Notes under the pieces: generated by a model
Told to the model about the DNA's origin: nothing
The model's database searches: none
The model's input: the letters and a program-made list of their open reading frames with translations, nothing else
From: G963667675 sp964291545
GTDB lineage: Bacteria; Chloroflexota; Dehalococcoidia; Lucifugimonadales; UBA3495
Assembly: GCA_964291545.2 (NCBI GenBank)
Contig: OZ219860.1
Coordinates: 496,001-560,000, forward strand
Direction of reading: 5' to 3'
DNA length: 64,000 bases
Program-made: the position numbers and the translations under genes
Part shown: positions 34,175-41,855 of the stretch, one piece after another
How the letters are laid out: each line of letters opens with the position of its first letter
Numbering within the stretch: position 1 is the first letter of the stretch

Positions 34175-35034
34175 AGTTCCCTGGCCTTCTCGAACCCCGC
34201 CCAAGTGTATAGCCGTATCGCCGGCGTGTTGTTCTCGTCCACCTGCAGCCGGATGTCTGCCGGGTTTAGGCCCAGCAAATATTTCATGCCGCCCAGCAAT
34301 ATGGCGCTGCTGATCCCGCGGCCGCGGTAGTCAGGAGACAGCCCTATCATGCCTATGACTCCCCGGATGTCGCCGTCATCCGGGACTAGATTTGTCCAGC
34401 AATACCCGGCTGTCTTGTCCCCGTGCTCCAAGAGCAGAATCCCCTTGGGAGACGTATCCGCCGTGCCGGTGCGGTACCTGATTTGCTCCAATGTGTTGGG
34501 GCTGAACCCCCAGCTGCCTTTGAATGCTGCGTTCTGGACCTCAGTCAAGGCCTCCACGTCGCCGCGCTGTAACTGCCGAACCGAGAAGCCTTCCGGTATC
34601 TCCGCTTCAGGCAATTCCCTCCGCCGGCACACCATGTTCCAGTACCGGCGCACCAATGTGAACCCTTCACTCTTCAGTGTCTCCGCCTTGGGCGAGCCTT
34701 CGGGCAAGTAAAGGTGCACTACCTTGGCCCCCAGGTCCTCGGCGCGGCGGACCCCCCAACGGACTAGCTCCAAGTCCCGGGTCTCGCCCGTCGACTCCAA
34801 CTCCAGGACCGCTCGGCTTATGGGCGGCTCCGGAAAGACCAGCACGTATCCCTCAATTTTCCCACTCTCTTCCAGCAGCAGGCAGTTCTCCTGGGGCGAT
34901 AGCCCCGGTTGCCCCAGCTTATCTTGGAAGATGCGCCGCCCCAGCTCTATGTGTTGGTTTCCCCAATGGCTGGAGTTCTCAACAAAGTCCAAGAGGGCTG
35001 GCAGACAGTCGGCGGTATAGTTGCGGAACGGCAA
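34147..35034 (-). CDS. Tandem-GNAT N-acetyltransferase (MshD-like architecture)
   Basis: 295 residues with two GNAT domains. The N-terminal domain (1-140) is degenerate. The C-terminal domain carries the acetyl-CoA site IGLSPDYRGRGISSAILLGGM (V/I-x-x-x-x-R-G-x-G-x-S) and ends NTPAIRLYTWAGFEK. Mycothiol synthase MshD has this two-domain plan. Together with the MshA-like enzyme and the LmbE-like protein nearby it recalls mycothiol genes, but the first GNAT domain and the context are too generic to assign it. Confidence 0.8.
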   Translation of the reverse strand: MPFRNYTADCLPALLDFVENSSHWGNQHIELGRRIFQDKLGQPGLSPQENCLLLEESGKIEGYVLVFPEPPISRAVLELESTGETRDLELVRWGVRRAEDLGAKVVHLYLPEGSPKAETLKSEGFTLVRRYWNMVCRRRELPEAEIPEGFSVRQLQRGDVEALTEVQNAAFKGSWGFSPNTLEQIRYRTGTADTSPKGILLLEHGDKTAGYCWTNLVPDDGDIRGVIGMIGLSPDYRGRGISSAILLGGMKYLLGLNPADIRLQVDENNTPAIRLYTWAGFEKARELHWFQLELS

Positions 35035-35431
35035 TGGGAATCCTCGAGGAACACGGATACCGGGCGACCTCGGCGGGGGACATTGGCCCCTCGGTGGCCG
35101 GCCCTAGCAGGTCTGGCGAGTCTAGCGGTGCCTAGTGGTAGGATCGAGTCGGCGACACTGCCGACCGATTGTAGCAGAGCCCCCTACCGGCCACAAGGAC
35201 GCATTTGTTCCGGGACCCGCCCGCTGCCGTGTCCAAGTTGACTCCGCTACTAGCTGCTTGTACTATATGCCCCGGCTCGCGGCCCGGTGGGTCCGATATT
35301 ACCGTTCCCAGCTTGCCGCTGCTTGTAGATGGATGCAAATGCGCGCCGGTGCTGGTGTACAGGCCGGGACAGCAAGACTCGCGAGGTCCGGGCGCGGCCG
35401 CTAACCCGCACTTAGGGGAGGTAGTCGAGGA
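35035..35431. other. Divergent intergenic region, no gene seen
   Basis: 397 bases between the minus-strand GNAT and the plus-strand LmbE-like gene. It presumably carries both promoters. I find no RNA gene, repeat or ORF with a credible RBS. Confidence 0.5.
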
Positions 35432-36130
35432 ATGGAAGAAACACCAGAGCGGGTGCTGACAGTCATTCCCCATCCGGGGAACGCAGAGTTCTGGTGCGGC
35501 GGCGCGATAGCCCGGTGGATAAAGCTCGGTGCATCTGTCCATTTCTTGCTCTGTACGGGCGGCGGCAAGGGAAGCAATGACCCCGACGACCGGGACCTGG
35601 CCCAACTACGGGAAGCGGAGCAGGACAGCGCAGCCGGAATCCTCGGCGTTACTGATTTGGTGATGCTTCACCGTCCAGATGGTGGGTTGGAGGATACCCA
35701 CGATTTCCGTAAGGAGATAGTCAGGCAGATTCGTCGAGTACGGCCGCAGGTGGTAATCTGCCCCGAACCTTATCGCAAGAACCTGGCGTGGCACCGCGAC
35801 TATCGAATTGCTGGGCAGGTTACTATGGACGCCGTGTTCCCCTATGCACGCGACCACCTGCACTTCCAGGACCTTTGGGAACGGGAAGGCCTGGAACCTC
35901 ACAAGACCGGGACCGTCCTGCTATGGGGGGCCGAACTTGCGAATACCTGCGTCGATGTCGGCGACTGCATGGACACCAAACTCCAGGCCCTGCTGGCCCA
36001 CCGGAGCCGGTTCGCCGAAAATTCCAAGTCCGAAATAGAAACTGCGGTCAAGCAACTGGCCCGGGACGCCGCCGTGGACCAAGCCTATGAATATGCTGAA
36101 GCCTTTCGCAAAGTGACCTTCCGTACCTAG
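35432..36130 (+). CDS. LmbE/PIG-L-like deacetylase fold, zinc ligands not conserved
   Basis: 232 residues. The family frame is clear: CGGAIARWIKLGASVHFLLCT, QLREAEQDSAAGILGV, LHRPDGGLED and VRPQVVICPEPY. The metal motif HPDD reads HPGN, so the catalytic Asp and one zinc-ligand Asp are Gly and Asn. The second motif HxDH reads HRDY, so the third zinc ligand His is Tyr. Only the first His remains. The protein is thus probably not a zinc deacetylase of the MshB/BshB type. It could be a binding protein or use another chemistry. Confidence 0.8.
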   Translation: MEETPERVLTVIPHPGNAEFWCGGAIARWIKLGASVHFLLCTGGGKGSNDPDDRDLAQLREAEQDSAAGILGVTDLVMLHRPDGGLEDTHDFRKEIVRQIRRVRPQVVICPEPYRKNLAWHRDYRIAGQVTMDAVFPYARDHLHFQDLWEREGLEPHKTGTVLLWGAELANTCVDVGDCMDTKLQALLAHRSRFAENSKSEIETAVKQLARDAAVDQAYEYAEAFRKVTFRT

Positions 36131-36176
36131 CAAAGGGACTCAGTTCCAACAGTTTCCCGGCAGCCCGGTTACGCCG

Positions 36177-36491
36177 CTAAGCCACCGTTTCGCTTATCTG
36201 TATCGTCGGCTTGATGTCGGTGTAGTTGCCCAGGTCCCCGAGTATTGGCCTGCCCGCAGCCTTGAATGCCTCGTGGACTTCGTCAACTGTCCCGAACGTC
36301 ATGTGCACCACCGCCTCGAAGGGCGGTTTGGAGCTTGGATCGGTGCCCGAGATGCCTTTGTCTGCCTCTACCTTGGTCAACCCGAGCGAGTCGAGATGTT
36401 CGTGGACCAGTGGGAGGTGCTTGCCGGAAAAATAGTCCCAATCGAACTTCTTTCCTTCTTCATGGGGGTATGCAAAGGTCACTCGGATCAT
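36177..36491 (-). CDS. EthD domain protein
   Basis: 104 residues, a single ferredoxin-like alpha-beta barrel. RVTFAYPHEEGKKFDWDYF and HLPLVHEHLDSLGL, followed by AVVHMTFGTVDEVHEAF, are the EthD signature. Such proteins accompany degradation pathways and often dimerise; their chemistry is poorly defined. It is convergent with the LmbE-like gene and transcribed alone. Confidence 0.85.
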   Translation of the reverse strand: MIRVTFAYPHEEGKKFDWDYFSGKHLPLVHEHLDSLGLTKVEADKGISGTDPSSKPPFEAVVHMTFGTVDEVHEAFKAAGRPILGDLGNYTDIKPTIQISETVA

Positions 36492-36748
36492 TCTTTTCCC
36501 TCGCTAGCTATCAAATTCACGCCTATTCGCTTCGTCCAATTGTACACCAGGGCGGAGGCCCAGGCCACGCCTCCGGCGCGATACCGGACCGTCTCAGGCC
36601 ATTGACGCCCGCTTGTTGTTTGGGTATTGATCCCGTAGTGCTGGGAACTAAAGATGGTGGTCAATGCTCGAACCTGAGAGTAAGCCTAACTGAAATCACA
36701 TCTGCTACAATTGAGTTGCGGCCAGCCAAGATTTACCAGTCCCGGTGC

Positions 36749-38137
36749 ATGATGCTGACAAATCGGCTTACCAGGTTCCTTAAGCTAAACCTTTCCTTGG
36801 CGCTTCTTTCTGCGGTGCTGATTCTCGCTTGCGGGACTCAAGAACAGTCTCCGGAAGCCCCTTCAACCGAGGACGCCGCGGCTGTGATTTGGGAAGTCTG
36901 GGAGAAAATAGATCTCTTCTACGTCGGCGGAAACGAACTTGACCCCGACACGCTGGTCAACGGCGCCGTCCGCCGCATGCTCGCCCTGACCGAAGCCCCT
37001 CCATACCCCTTCCTTACGGAATTGGGCCGGATGCGGGGCCAAGTCCAGCCCGGGGTTCCGCAAGAATTGGGCGACCTGTGGAGAGCTATGCTGCTGCACC
37101 AGCTACGCTGGCCCGAAGTCGATCCCTCAGACCTGGCTGCAGCCGCCGTCGACGGCCTAATCGACGGCCTGAATGACCCTGCCGCCGCATTCCTTGACGT
37201 AGACAGGTATCCTGTAGCCCGGGAGGCCCTCAGCGAAAGCCTGGAAGGCACCTATCTCGGCATTGGCGCCAGGGTTGTTACCCAGGACGACCAGATACTC
37301 CTATTTCCTTTCGAGGACAGCCCTGCCGAAAGCGCAGGTATTGAGGCGGGCGATGCTCTTCTGGAAGTGCAAGGCGTGTCCACCACCGGCAGGAGCATGG
37401 AGGAAGTACTGCAGGATGTGATCGGGCCCGAGGGCACCAGGGTAGAACTCCTGTTGGATCGATTCGGTGAGGAGGAGCCATTGGAGGTCCAGGTATTTCG
37501 GGACAATGTTATCCTGCGGTCAGTAGGCCGCCAGTTGACGCCGGGAGGGATCGGCTACGTGTATGTCTCCCGTTTCCGGGACAACACGGGCGACCAACTC
37601 TACGAGGCGATTGAAGACCTCAGACGGGTCGATATGCTGGCTTTGATTCTTGACCTGCGGTCTAATCCCGGAGGCTCTGAGGATGCCGCCGCCGACGTGG
37701 CCGGTCAATTCCTGCCGCCGGGAGAAGTGTTCATATACCAGGAGGACCTCAATGGAGACCGGCGTGAGCAGGTCATTAGAGAGGACTTGGACAGGTTTGA
37801 CCTGGGCGATATGCCGATGGTCGTGCTGGTGAATGAGGACACAAGGGCCGAGGCCGAGGCAGTCGCCGCGGTGTTGCAGGAAGCCGGGCTGGCTAAGCTG
37901 GTGGGAGTTGGGACTTTCGGGGCTGGCTCGACCTACGACTTCGTAGAGTTGGACGACGGTTCGGCAATCTATATACCCGTAAGACGATGGTTCACTCCGT
38001 TAGGAAGACCGCTGAGCGATGGAGTCCAGCCCGATTTTCTGGTCGCCTTCCAAAGTGAGCCGGACGGGTTCGGACGGGAGAGCCAGTTCAACCGGGCCTA
38101 CGAGTACCTGGACGGTCTACTGCCCCCATTCCGCTAA
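36749..38137 (+). CDS. S41 (CtpA-like) peptidase family lipoprotein without catalytic Ser/Lys
   Basis: 462 residues from ATG 36749 (or 36752). A lipoprotein signal ends LILAC with Cys28 as lipidation site. A PDZ domain (about 165-255; DSPAESAGIEAGDALLEVQG) precedes the S41 core: ILDLRSNPGGSEDAAADVAG and PVRRWFTPLGRPLSDGVQPD are canonical. However, the serine segment, normally N-x-x-S-A-S-A-S-E, reads NEDTRAEAEA, and the lysine segment TFGKG reads TFGAG. Both dyad residues are gone, so it is likely a non-proteolytic, cell-surface binding protein. Longer in-frame starts would lack a signal peptide. Confidence 0.85.
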   Translation: MMLTNRLTRFLKLNLSLALLSAVLILACGTQEQSPEAPSTEDAAAVIWEVWEKIDLFYVGGNELDPDTLVNGAVRRMLALTEAPPYPFLTELGRMRGQVQPGVPQELGDLWRAMLLHQLRWPEVDPSDLAAAAVDGLIDGLNDPAAAFLDVDRYPVAREALSESLEGTYLGIGARVVTQDDQILLFPFEDSPAESAGIEAGDALLEVQGVSTTGRSMEEVLQDVIGPEGTRVELLLDRFGEEEPLEVQVFRDNVILRSVGRQLTPGGIGYVYVSRFRDNTGDQLYEAIEDLRRVDMLALILDLRSNPGGSEDAAADVAGQFLPPGEVFIYQEDLNGDRREQVIREDLDRFDLGDMPMVVLVNEDTRAEAEAVAAVLQEAGLAKLVGVGTFGAGSTYDFVELDDGSAIYIPVRRWFTPLGRPLSDGVQPDFLVAFQSEPDGFGRESQFNRAYEYLDGLLPPFR

Positions 38138-38352
38138 GCTGCTTCTTGGCAGGTTAGGCACACGAAGGTTGACGGGTCTTCCGGAATAGTCTCGCTGGCA
38201 ACGTTTCGTTTTCGCCCGCACACCGAACACACCACGCTCGTCAGGGTCGGCTGCGCCTTCTCCGTAACCGTGTCGCCGCCCCTGAATCCCTGGTAGCCGG
38301 GATTTTCTTGCTTGCGGCGTAGGAACCGTTCCAAGTCCTTGCGGCGGCTCAA
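38134..38352 (-). CDS. Small zinc-ribbon protein downstream of rplL
   Basis: 72 residues from TTG 38352, with AGGAG 6 bases upstream. An N-terminal basic helix (SRRKDLERFLRRKQENPGYQ) leads to a zinc ribbon CSVCGRKRNV...FVCLTC. A longer ATG start at 38511 would overlap rplL by 74 bases and is rejected. The stop overlaps the convergent S41 gene stop. The position after rplJ-rplL suggests a translation- or transcription-related role; the function is unknown. Confidence 0.7.
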   Translation of the reverse strand: MSRRKDLERFLRRKQENPGYQGFRGGDTVTEKAQPTLTSVVCSVCGRKRNVASETIPEDPSTFVCLTCQEAA

Positions 38353-38437
38353 TAGTTTCTCCTGATATTCCTTGCCTGGCGGTGGAGCAAGCCCTGACTT
38401 CCCAGAGCCGGACCAAGGGAGCCTTGCGCTAGGACCG

Positions 38438-38839
38438 TTACGCGACCTGGACGACGGCCCCGGCCTCTTCCAGCTTGGACTTGGTTTCGTCGGCCTCATC
38501 CTTGGCAACACCCTCTTTCACCTTCACCGGGGCCGATTCCACTAGTTCCTTGGCTTCTCGCAGGCCCAACGATGTGACTTCCCGGACGGCCTTGATCACA
38601 TTGATCTTGTTGGGCCCAACTTCCTGGATGCTCACCTCGAACTCGCTCTGCTCTTCCGCTGCCCCGGCGCCGTCGGTCTGCGCCGCAGGCGCCGCTGCCG
38701 CGCCGGGCGCTGCCGCCACCGCTACGGGCGCCGCCGCGGTGATGCCGAACTCCTCTTCCAGCGCCTTCACCAGGTCCGACAACTCCAGCACGTTCATTCC
38801 TTTGATTGCTTCCAAAAACTCGTCCTTTGTCATTGCCAT
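38438..38839 (-). CDS. rplL: 50S ribosomal protein bL12 (L7/L12)
   Basis: 133 residues. The N-terminal dimerisation helices VLELSDLVKALEEEFG, an Ala/Pro-rich hinge and the C-terminal factor-binding domain NKINVIKAVREVTSLGLREAKELVE are all present. It forms the stalk with uL10 and recruits EF-Tu and EF-G. Confidence 0.97.
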   Translation of the reverse strand: MAMTKDEFLEAIKGMNVLELSDLVKALEEEFGITAAAPVAVAAAPGAAAAPAAQTDGAGAAEEQSEFEVSIQEVGPNKINVIKAVREVTSLGLREAKELVESAPVKVKEGVAKDEADETKSKLEEAGAVVQVA

Positions 38840-38872
38840 GGATCCTCCCTATTACGCTTATTTGTTCTCAAG

Positions 38873-39412
38873 TTAACCGCCCGACTCGGCGGCCTCCAAC
38901 TGCCTGATTCGCGCTTGAAGCAACGAATCGAGGTTCTGTAACGGTCCATTTAGGACATTGACCAGCCTCTGTACCGGCGCCTGAAGCTGCCCCATCAGGG
39001 TGGCCACCAGCTGCGTCTTGCTGGGCAGCGTGGCCAACCGGTTTACCTGGTCAGGCGGCAACACCATGCCGTCCTGCAAGGCTGCGCCCTGAACGGCCAG
39101 CGTCGACCGGGTAGCCCGGCTGTATTCCGACACCGCCTTTGCCACCTCGGCTGGGTCGCCGTAGCCGAAAGCCACCACCGTCGGTCCTTGTACTATGTCC
39201 TTCACCTGCGGGCGTTGCGCCGCATCTGCAGCAAGGTACATGAGAGTATTCTTGACCACGGTAAACTCTACGTCGGCCGCCCGCATCCTACGTCGCAAGT
39301 CAACCATCTCGTTGACCCCAATGCCGGTGTAATTGGCCGTCAATGCGATGGTGCACTGCTCCAGTTTTTCCTTCAGGGCGTTAACTCTGTCTATTTTTTC
39401 TTGGGTTGGCAT
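38873..39412 (-). CDS. rplJ: 50S ribosomal protein uL10
   Basis: 179 residues. VVKNTLMYLAA and the C-terminal helix that binds bL12 dimers (LVNVLNGPLQNLDSLLQARI) are recognisable. It is preceded by a structured leader with an intrinsic terminator, so expression is likely autoregulated by the L10-L12 complex. rplL begins 33 bases downstream. Confidence 0.96.
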   Translation of the reverse strand: MPTQEKIDRVNALKEKLEQCTIALTANYTGIGVNEMVDLRRRMRAADVEFTVVKNTLMYLAADAAQRPQVKDIVQGPTVVAFGYGDPAEVAKAVSEYSRATRSTLAVQGAALQDGMVLPPDQVNRLATLPSKTQLVATLMGQLQAPVQRLVNVLNGPLQNLDSLLQARIRQLEAAESGG

Positions 39413-39590
39413 ACGTCCGTCCTGCTAACAAAAAATCCCTGCGCCAAGACCAATGCGCAGGGACGACGAGATTCCATTTTGGAATCGGTGCGCCTGCGCT
39501 GGCGGCCCTTCGGCCCTTAACCCTGCATCCCTGCGGGGACCTACGGTCTTTGGCGTTAAATTATTCTGGGTATAGACCCGTCTTTGTCTT
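39413..39590 (-). ncRNA. Ribosomal protein L10 leader (rplJL mRNA leader)
   Basis: On the minus strand the rplA-rplJ gap contains GCCAAAGACCGTAGGT, matching the conserved AGAC/AGG kink-turn core of the L10 leader bound by the L10-L12 complex. It is followed by further stems (GGGCCGAAGGGCC) and an intrinsic terminator just before rplJ. This is the standard attenuation arrangement. Confidence 0.8.
39430..39463 (-). terminator. Intrinsic attenuator terminator before rplJ
   Basis: Perfect 9-bp stem TCCCTGCGC/GCGCAGGGA (39455-39463 with 39436-39444) with a 10-base loop, followed on the minus strand by six T (39435-39430), 17 bases before the rplJ ATG. Confidence 0.88.
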
Positions 39591-40304
39591 CTAGGGCGCC
39601 TCCAATGCCTGAAGCATGGCCAGGTCCAATGGAACTCCCGGCCCCATCGAAGAGGTCAAGTAGGCCGACCTCAAGAACGACCCTTTAACCGCCGACGGCT
39701 TGTCCCTGACTATCGCTTGGGTCAGCGTAGCCAGGTTGTCCGTCAATTGCTCGACAGTAAAGCTCACCTTGCCCACCCGGCTATGGATAATGGCGGTGCG
39801 GTCGGTGCGGTATTCCACCCGCCCCGCTTTCGCCTCCTGGATAGCCCTGGGCAAGTCTTGCGGTTGGACCATGGTCCCAGACCTGGGATTGGGCATCAGC
39901 CCGCTACGGCCCAATATCCTACCCAGCCGACCGATTTTCGGCATGACTTGGGGAACGGCCAGCCCGACTTCGAATTCCATCCAGCCGCCTTCTATCTGCT
40001 CGATCAGGTCGTCTTCCCCGACGTAGTCGGCTCCAGCCTGCCGGGCAGTGTCGGCGGCGTCGGCCCCGGCGAACACCAGTACCCGTATCTGCTTGCCCAA
40101 TCCGTGGGGGAGCACCGTCACGCCGCGGACCATCTGGTCGGCATGGCGCGGGTCGGCGTTGGTGCCGATGTGGACCTCCACTGTTTCGTCGAACTTGGCG
40201 TTGGCCAGTTCCTTGACCAGTCCCAACGCCTCCTGCGGCGGATAGAGGCGGTCTTCCGCTACTCGTTCCGCTATGGCGCTGAATCGGCGGCTGTGCTTTA
40301 CCAT
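39591..40304 (-). CDS. rplA: 50S ribosomal protein uL1
   Basis: 237 residues. KHSRRFSAIAERV, the domain II hinge GRLGRILGRSGLMPNPRSGTM (near the usual GrLGkiLGprGLMPnPk) and EYRTDRTAIIHSRVGKVSF identify uL1, the L1-stalk protein. It lies 43 bases after rplK. Confidence 0.97.
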   Translation of the reverse strand: MVKHSRRFSAIAERVAEDRLYPPQEALGLVKELANAKFDETVEVHIGTNADPRHADQMVRGVTVLPHGLGKQIRVLVFAGADAADTARQAGADYVGEDDLIEQIEGGWMEFEVGLAVPQVMPKIGRLGRILGRSGLMPNPRSGTMVQPQDLPRAIQEAKAGRVEYRTDRTAIIHSRVGKVSFTVEQLTDNLATLTQAIVRDKPSAVKGSFLRSAYLTSSMGPGVPLDLAMLQALEAP

Positions 40305-40347
40305 ATTATGCGCTTTGCCCTCGCTGTCCCCGGCCCTATATGGGACT

Positions 40348-40776
40348 CTATTCCTCTGCCACCTGGATTCCCATGCTGCGGGCAGTGCCCTCTATGATTG
40401 CCATCGCCCCTTCTACCGACGCGGCGTTCAAGTCAGCCAGCTTTGTCTCGGCGATTTCTTTCAAGGCCCCCCGGCTGATGGTCCCCACGTGCCCCTGCCG
40501 GTGGTCGGAGGCGCCCTTTTCTATGTCCAGGGCCTTCCTCAAAAGCTCCGATGCCGGCGGGGTCCGGGTGACGAAGGTGAATGACCTGTCTTCGTAGACC
40601 GTCAAATGCACCGGCACTATTGTCCCGCTCTGGTTGGCTGTCCTGGAATTATACTCCTTGACGAACCCCATGATGTTGACACCGTGCTGGCCCAAGGCGG
40701 GACCGACTGGCGGCGCGGGGGTCGCCTTCCCGGCTTCCAGTTGCAGCTTGATGATTGCCCGTACTTTCTTCGCCAA
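40348..40776 (-). CDS. rplK: 50S ribosomal protein uL11
   Basis: 142 residues. IKLQLEAGKATPAPPVGPALGQ is the N-terminal signature; the C-terminal domain binds the GTPase-associated rRNA (ARSMGIQV). It sits between nusG and rplA in the standard order. Confidence 0.97.
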   Translation of the reverse strand: MAKKVRAIIKLQLEAGKATPAPPVGPALGQHGVNIMGFVKEYNSRTANQSGTIVPVHLTVYEDRSFTFVTRTPPASELLRKALDIEKGASDHRQGHVGTISRGALKEIAETKLADLNAASVEGAMAIIEGTARSMGIQVAEE

Positions 40777-40785
40777 TGCCGGCTC

Positions 40786-41364
40786 CTAGATCCGTTCCAC
40801 CTGCAGAAAGTCCAACTCCACCGGCGTCTCCCTGCCGAAGAAAGACACCAGCACCCGGACCTTGCCTTTGCCTTCGTCGATGTCGCCGATGCCGCCGATG
40901 AAGTCCACGAACGGCCCTTCGGTGATTCGCACCGTTTCGCCGCGCTCCAGCCCTATCTTGACCCGGGTCGCGCCCGACTCCATCTGCTTGAGGATATCCT
41001 CGATCTGCTTCTCTTCCAATGGCACCGGTTTGGGTCGCTTGTCCGACTCGTCTTCACTTGAAACGAATCCGGTGACCCCCGGCGTGTTCCGCACCGCATA
41101 CCAACTCTCGTCGTCCATGGACATCTGCACCAGGATATACCCCGGAAACAGCTTCCGACGCTCCGACTTGCGCTGCCCTTCTTTGAACACCACCTCTTCT
41201 TCGGTGGGCACCAATACCTGCAGTATCCGGTCCTGCATGTCCAGGCTCTGGATGCGCAGGTTCAGGTTCTTCTCGACCACGTCCTCCTGGCCGGAGTAGG
41301 TGTGAACTATGTACCAACGGGGCTCTTCAGGGCCTCTTACTTCTTGTCCGTCAATCGTCGTCAT
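40786..41364 (-). CDS. nusG: Transcription elongation/termination factor NusG
   Basis: 192 residues. The NGN domain (RWYIVHTYSGQEDVVEKNL, LFPGYILVQM, VRNTPGVTGFV) is followed by a linker and the C-terminal KOW domain GETVRITEGPFVDFIGGIGDID. It binds RNA polymerase and couples it to the ribosome and Rho. Confidence 0.97.
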   Translation of the reverse strand: MTTIDGQEVRGPEEPRWYIVHTYSGQEDVVEKNLNLRIQSLDMQDRILQVLVPTEEEVVFKEGQRKSERRKLFPGYILVQMSMDDESWYAVRNTPGVTGFVSSEDESDKRPKPVPLEEKQIEDILKQMESGATRVKIGLERGETVRITEGPFVDFIGGIGDIDEGKGKVRVLVSFFGRETPVELDFLQVERI

Positions 41365-41439
41365 GACGTGTCCTATTCTTGAGGGTCCTCCGGCTGCCTA
41401 CTGATGTGGCCGGCGTAGCAGTCTCACCTTGCCGCCCGG

Positions 41440-41676
41440 TTATAGGACGTACCTGGTGAAGGTCTCGCCGAATATCCTGTCCAAGCCCCCCAGAAAGAAT
41501 CCCGCGGCTAAAGCCAGCGCAATGACTATCGCCGTCAGCCTGGAAGTCTCCTCCCTGCTGGGCCAGGTGGACTTCCGCAGTTCCGAGACCGTTTCCTGCA
41601 GGAATTGGATGGGCCGCGCCCTTCCTCCGGTTCCCGGGGAAATCATCCGGGCCGCTCCTGCCGGCGCTCTGGCCAT
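41440..41676 (-). CDS. secE: Preprotein translocase subunit SecE
   Basis: 78 residues: a basic N-terminus, the amphipathic helix FLQETVSELRKSTWPSREE, and one membrane helix (about residues 48-66, IVIALALAAGFFLGG). This is the short single-helix SecE that clamps SecY. It begins 5 bases after rpmG ends. Confidence 0.93.
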   Translation of the reverse strand: MARAPAGAARMISPGTGGRARPIQFLQETVSELRKSTWPSREETSRLTAIVIALALAAGFFLGGLDRIFGETFTRYVL

Positions 41677-41681
41677 GCGGT

Positions 41682-41852
41682 CTACCTAACCTCTCTGTGC
41701 GCTGTGTGATTGCGGCAACGCGAGCAGTACTTCCGCAGTTCCAACCGCTGCGGGTCGTTCCGGCGGCTCTTGGTGGACGTGTAGTTCCGCTCCCGGCAGC
41801 TGCCGCATTGCATGGTGATGGTCTGCCTTACGTCTCCCGACTTCTTGGCCAT
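41682..41852 (-). CDS. rpmG: 50S ribosomal protein bL33, zinc type
   Basis: 56 residues. Start MAKKSGDVRQTITMQC; two Cys pairs, CGSC and CSRC, make the zinc site. ERNYTSTKSRRNDPQRLELRKYC (conserved central segment) identifies bL33. It is wedged between tuf (3-base gap) and secE (5-base gap) and is easily missed because of its size. Confidence 0.95.
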   Translation of the reverse strand: MAKKSGDVRQTITMQCGSCRERNYTSTKSRRNDPQRLELRKYCSRCRNHTAHREVR

Positions 41853-41855
41853 TTC

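Noticed and set aside
32288..35034. Calling the glycosyltransferase mshA and the GNAT mshD outright
   Set aside because: No mshC in the window and the LmbE partner lacks zinc ligands; names would overstate the evidence.
36266..36748. N-terminal extension of the S41-like protein
   Set aside because: Would bury the lipoprotein signal peptide and overlap the EthD gene antisense.
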